Source: Agromyces sp. Soil535 (lineage in GTDB: Bacteria > Actinomycetota > Actinomycetes > Actinomycetales > Microbacteriaceae). Taken from it: a stretch of DNA of 64,000 nt. The translations under genes and the position numbers were made by a program. Position 1 is the first letter of the stretch; each line of letters starts with the position of its first letter. The notes below the pieces were generated by a model. The model had not been told where the DNA came from. It did not search any database and saw nothing but the letters and a program-made list of their open reading frames with translations. Where the stretch lies: the NCBI RefSeq assembly GCF_001428255.1, contig NZ_LMRW01000001.1, forward strand, positions 374,504 to 438,503, written 5' to 3'. Positions 63,568 to 64,000 of this stretch are shown here, piece by piece.

Positions 63568-63585
63568 CGGCTGTGCCGCATTCGA

Positions 63586-63597
63586 TAGCGTGGGGGC
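63586..63597 (+). promoter_or_regulatory. leaderless-type promoter of the PrpD-family gene
   Basis: TAGCGT, 6 bases, then GTG at 63598. Confidence 0.5.
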
Positions 63598-64000
63598 GTG
63601 AAGACCCACCACCTGCGCACGCACCGGAGTGACGAGAACCTCGCTCGCGAGGGCCAGCTCGCCTGGCAGCTGGCGGGGGTCGCGACCGACCCCGTCGAGC
63701 TCGACGACGACGTGGTCGACATGGTCGTGAACCGGGTGATCGACAACGCGGCCGTCGCCGCGGCCTCGCTCGCCCGCAAGCCCGTGGTCTCGGCCCGCAG
63801 CCAGGCGCTCGCCCACCCCGTCTCGATCGGCGGCGACGGCGCCACCGTCTTCGGAGCGGATGCCGCACGTCGCACGTCGCCCGAGTGGGCCGCATGGGCG
63901 AACGGCGTGGCCGTGCGCGAGCTCGACTTCCACGACACGTTCCTCGCCGCCGAGTACTCGCACCCGGGCGACAACATCCCGCCGATCGTGGCGGTCGCCC
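63598..64000 (+). CDS. MmgE/PrpD family protein (2-methylcitrate dehydratase-like), partial
   Basis: The first 134 residues are visible: [20 protein letters not shown], then a [30 protein letters not shown] segment typical of the MmgE/PrpD N-terminus, followed by [10 protein letters not shown]. In the methylcitrate cycle it dehydrates 2-methylcitrate, oxidising propionyl-CoA carbons; a valine-pathway enzyme just upstream fits propionate supply. Cut by the window end. Confidence 0.88.
   Translation, partial: MKTHHLRTHRSDENLAREGQLAWQLAGVATDPVELDDDVVDMVVNRVIDNAAVAAASLARKPVVSARSQALAHPVSIGGDGATVFGADAARRTSPEWAAWANGVAVRELDFHDTFLAAEYSHPGDNIPPIVAVA

Noticed and set aside
60232-63963. 1243-codon open frame on the minus strand
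   Set aside because: Only its last 212 codons are real (LysE). The rest is antisense to MarR, GNAT, hydratase and PrpD genes and has Arg/Gly/His-rich, motif-free sequence caused by high GC.

Overview
The window is high-GC actinobacterial DNA, most likely from the family Microbacteriaceae. Supporting this: very high GC, frequent GTG starts, operons joined by 4-base ATGA/GTGA overlaps, many genes with a TAnnnT box only 6-7 bases before the start codon (leaderless mRNA pattern), dense use of GGATGCC/GGCATCC words, a single-chain glycyl-tRNA synthetase, DUF222-HNH and 'holin-X' genes, and the coproporphyrin-dependent heme pathway. No rRNA, tRNA, CRISPR array or complete insertion sequence was seen.

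Layout. 1-5.4 kb: a catabolic operon (acyl-CoA dehydrogenase, amidohydrolase, SDR) read leftward from a divergent MarR regulator, then a LacI regulator and an NAD(P)-binding protein/membrane protein pair. 5.4-9.5 kb: a two-gene ABC exporter behind a perfect operator-like palindrome with only a fragment of a regulator left downstream, then a MATE exporter. 9.6-19.7 kb: TrkH/TrkA potassium uptake, an M13 metallopeptidase, a class A beta-lactamase-fold protein, a Tat-exported multicopper oxidase, a hydrolase, a NUDIX protein and a frameshifted FMN-dependent alpha-hydroxyacid oxidase. 19.7-27 kb: an MprF-like aminoacyl-phospholipid synthase coupled to an esterase, glyS, and a DUF222-HNH protein.

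27-45.3 kb is the heme locus: hemA reads leftward (coupled to a GNAT gene), while hemE-hemY and, further on, hemQ-hemH-hemC-hemD and hemB-hemL read rightward. With glutamyl-tRNA as input these genes cover the C5 route to coproheme and its decarboxylation to heme b. hemA and hemE are separated by about 4.7 kb of accessory DNA: a mosaic BTAD-hydrolase gene that has captured a second copy of the hemA promoter and first codons, a membrane protein, a stranded LacI-type operator, a frameshifted RHS remnant, two unrecognised genes and a hexanucleotide repeat. A YtxH-like / holin-X / DUF3618 / GntR block lies between hemY and hemQ.

45.3-64 kb is mixed: a PH-like protein, DUF1304, a winged-helix protein with an ABC exporter, a PEP-mutase/isocitrate-lyase family enzyme, a class V aminotransferase, a lipoprotein with a beta-lactamase fold lacking its catalytic residues, an LssY_C protein, a DsbD-alpha-like/redoxin pair, a LuxR regulator, a PEBP protein, a VOC protein, a GntR regulator at a near-consensus promoter that drives a 26-codon gene, an integrase remnant, LysE, MarR, GNAT, a 3-hydroxyisobutyryl-CoA hydrolase-like enzyme and the start of a PrpD-family gene.

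Most notable signals: the duplicated hemA leader driving an unrelated gene; dispersed palindromic repeats (GGTTGAGGAG / CTCGAAACC) that supply stop codons to two genes, and a related-looking repeat inserted in frame in hemE; a 45-base tandem duplication of a ribosome-binding/start region; a catalytically dead beta-lactamase-like lipoprotein; and the recurring leaderless promoter grammar.
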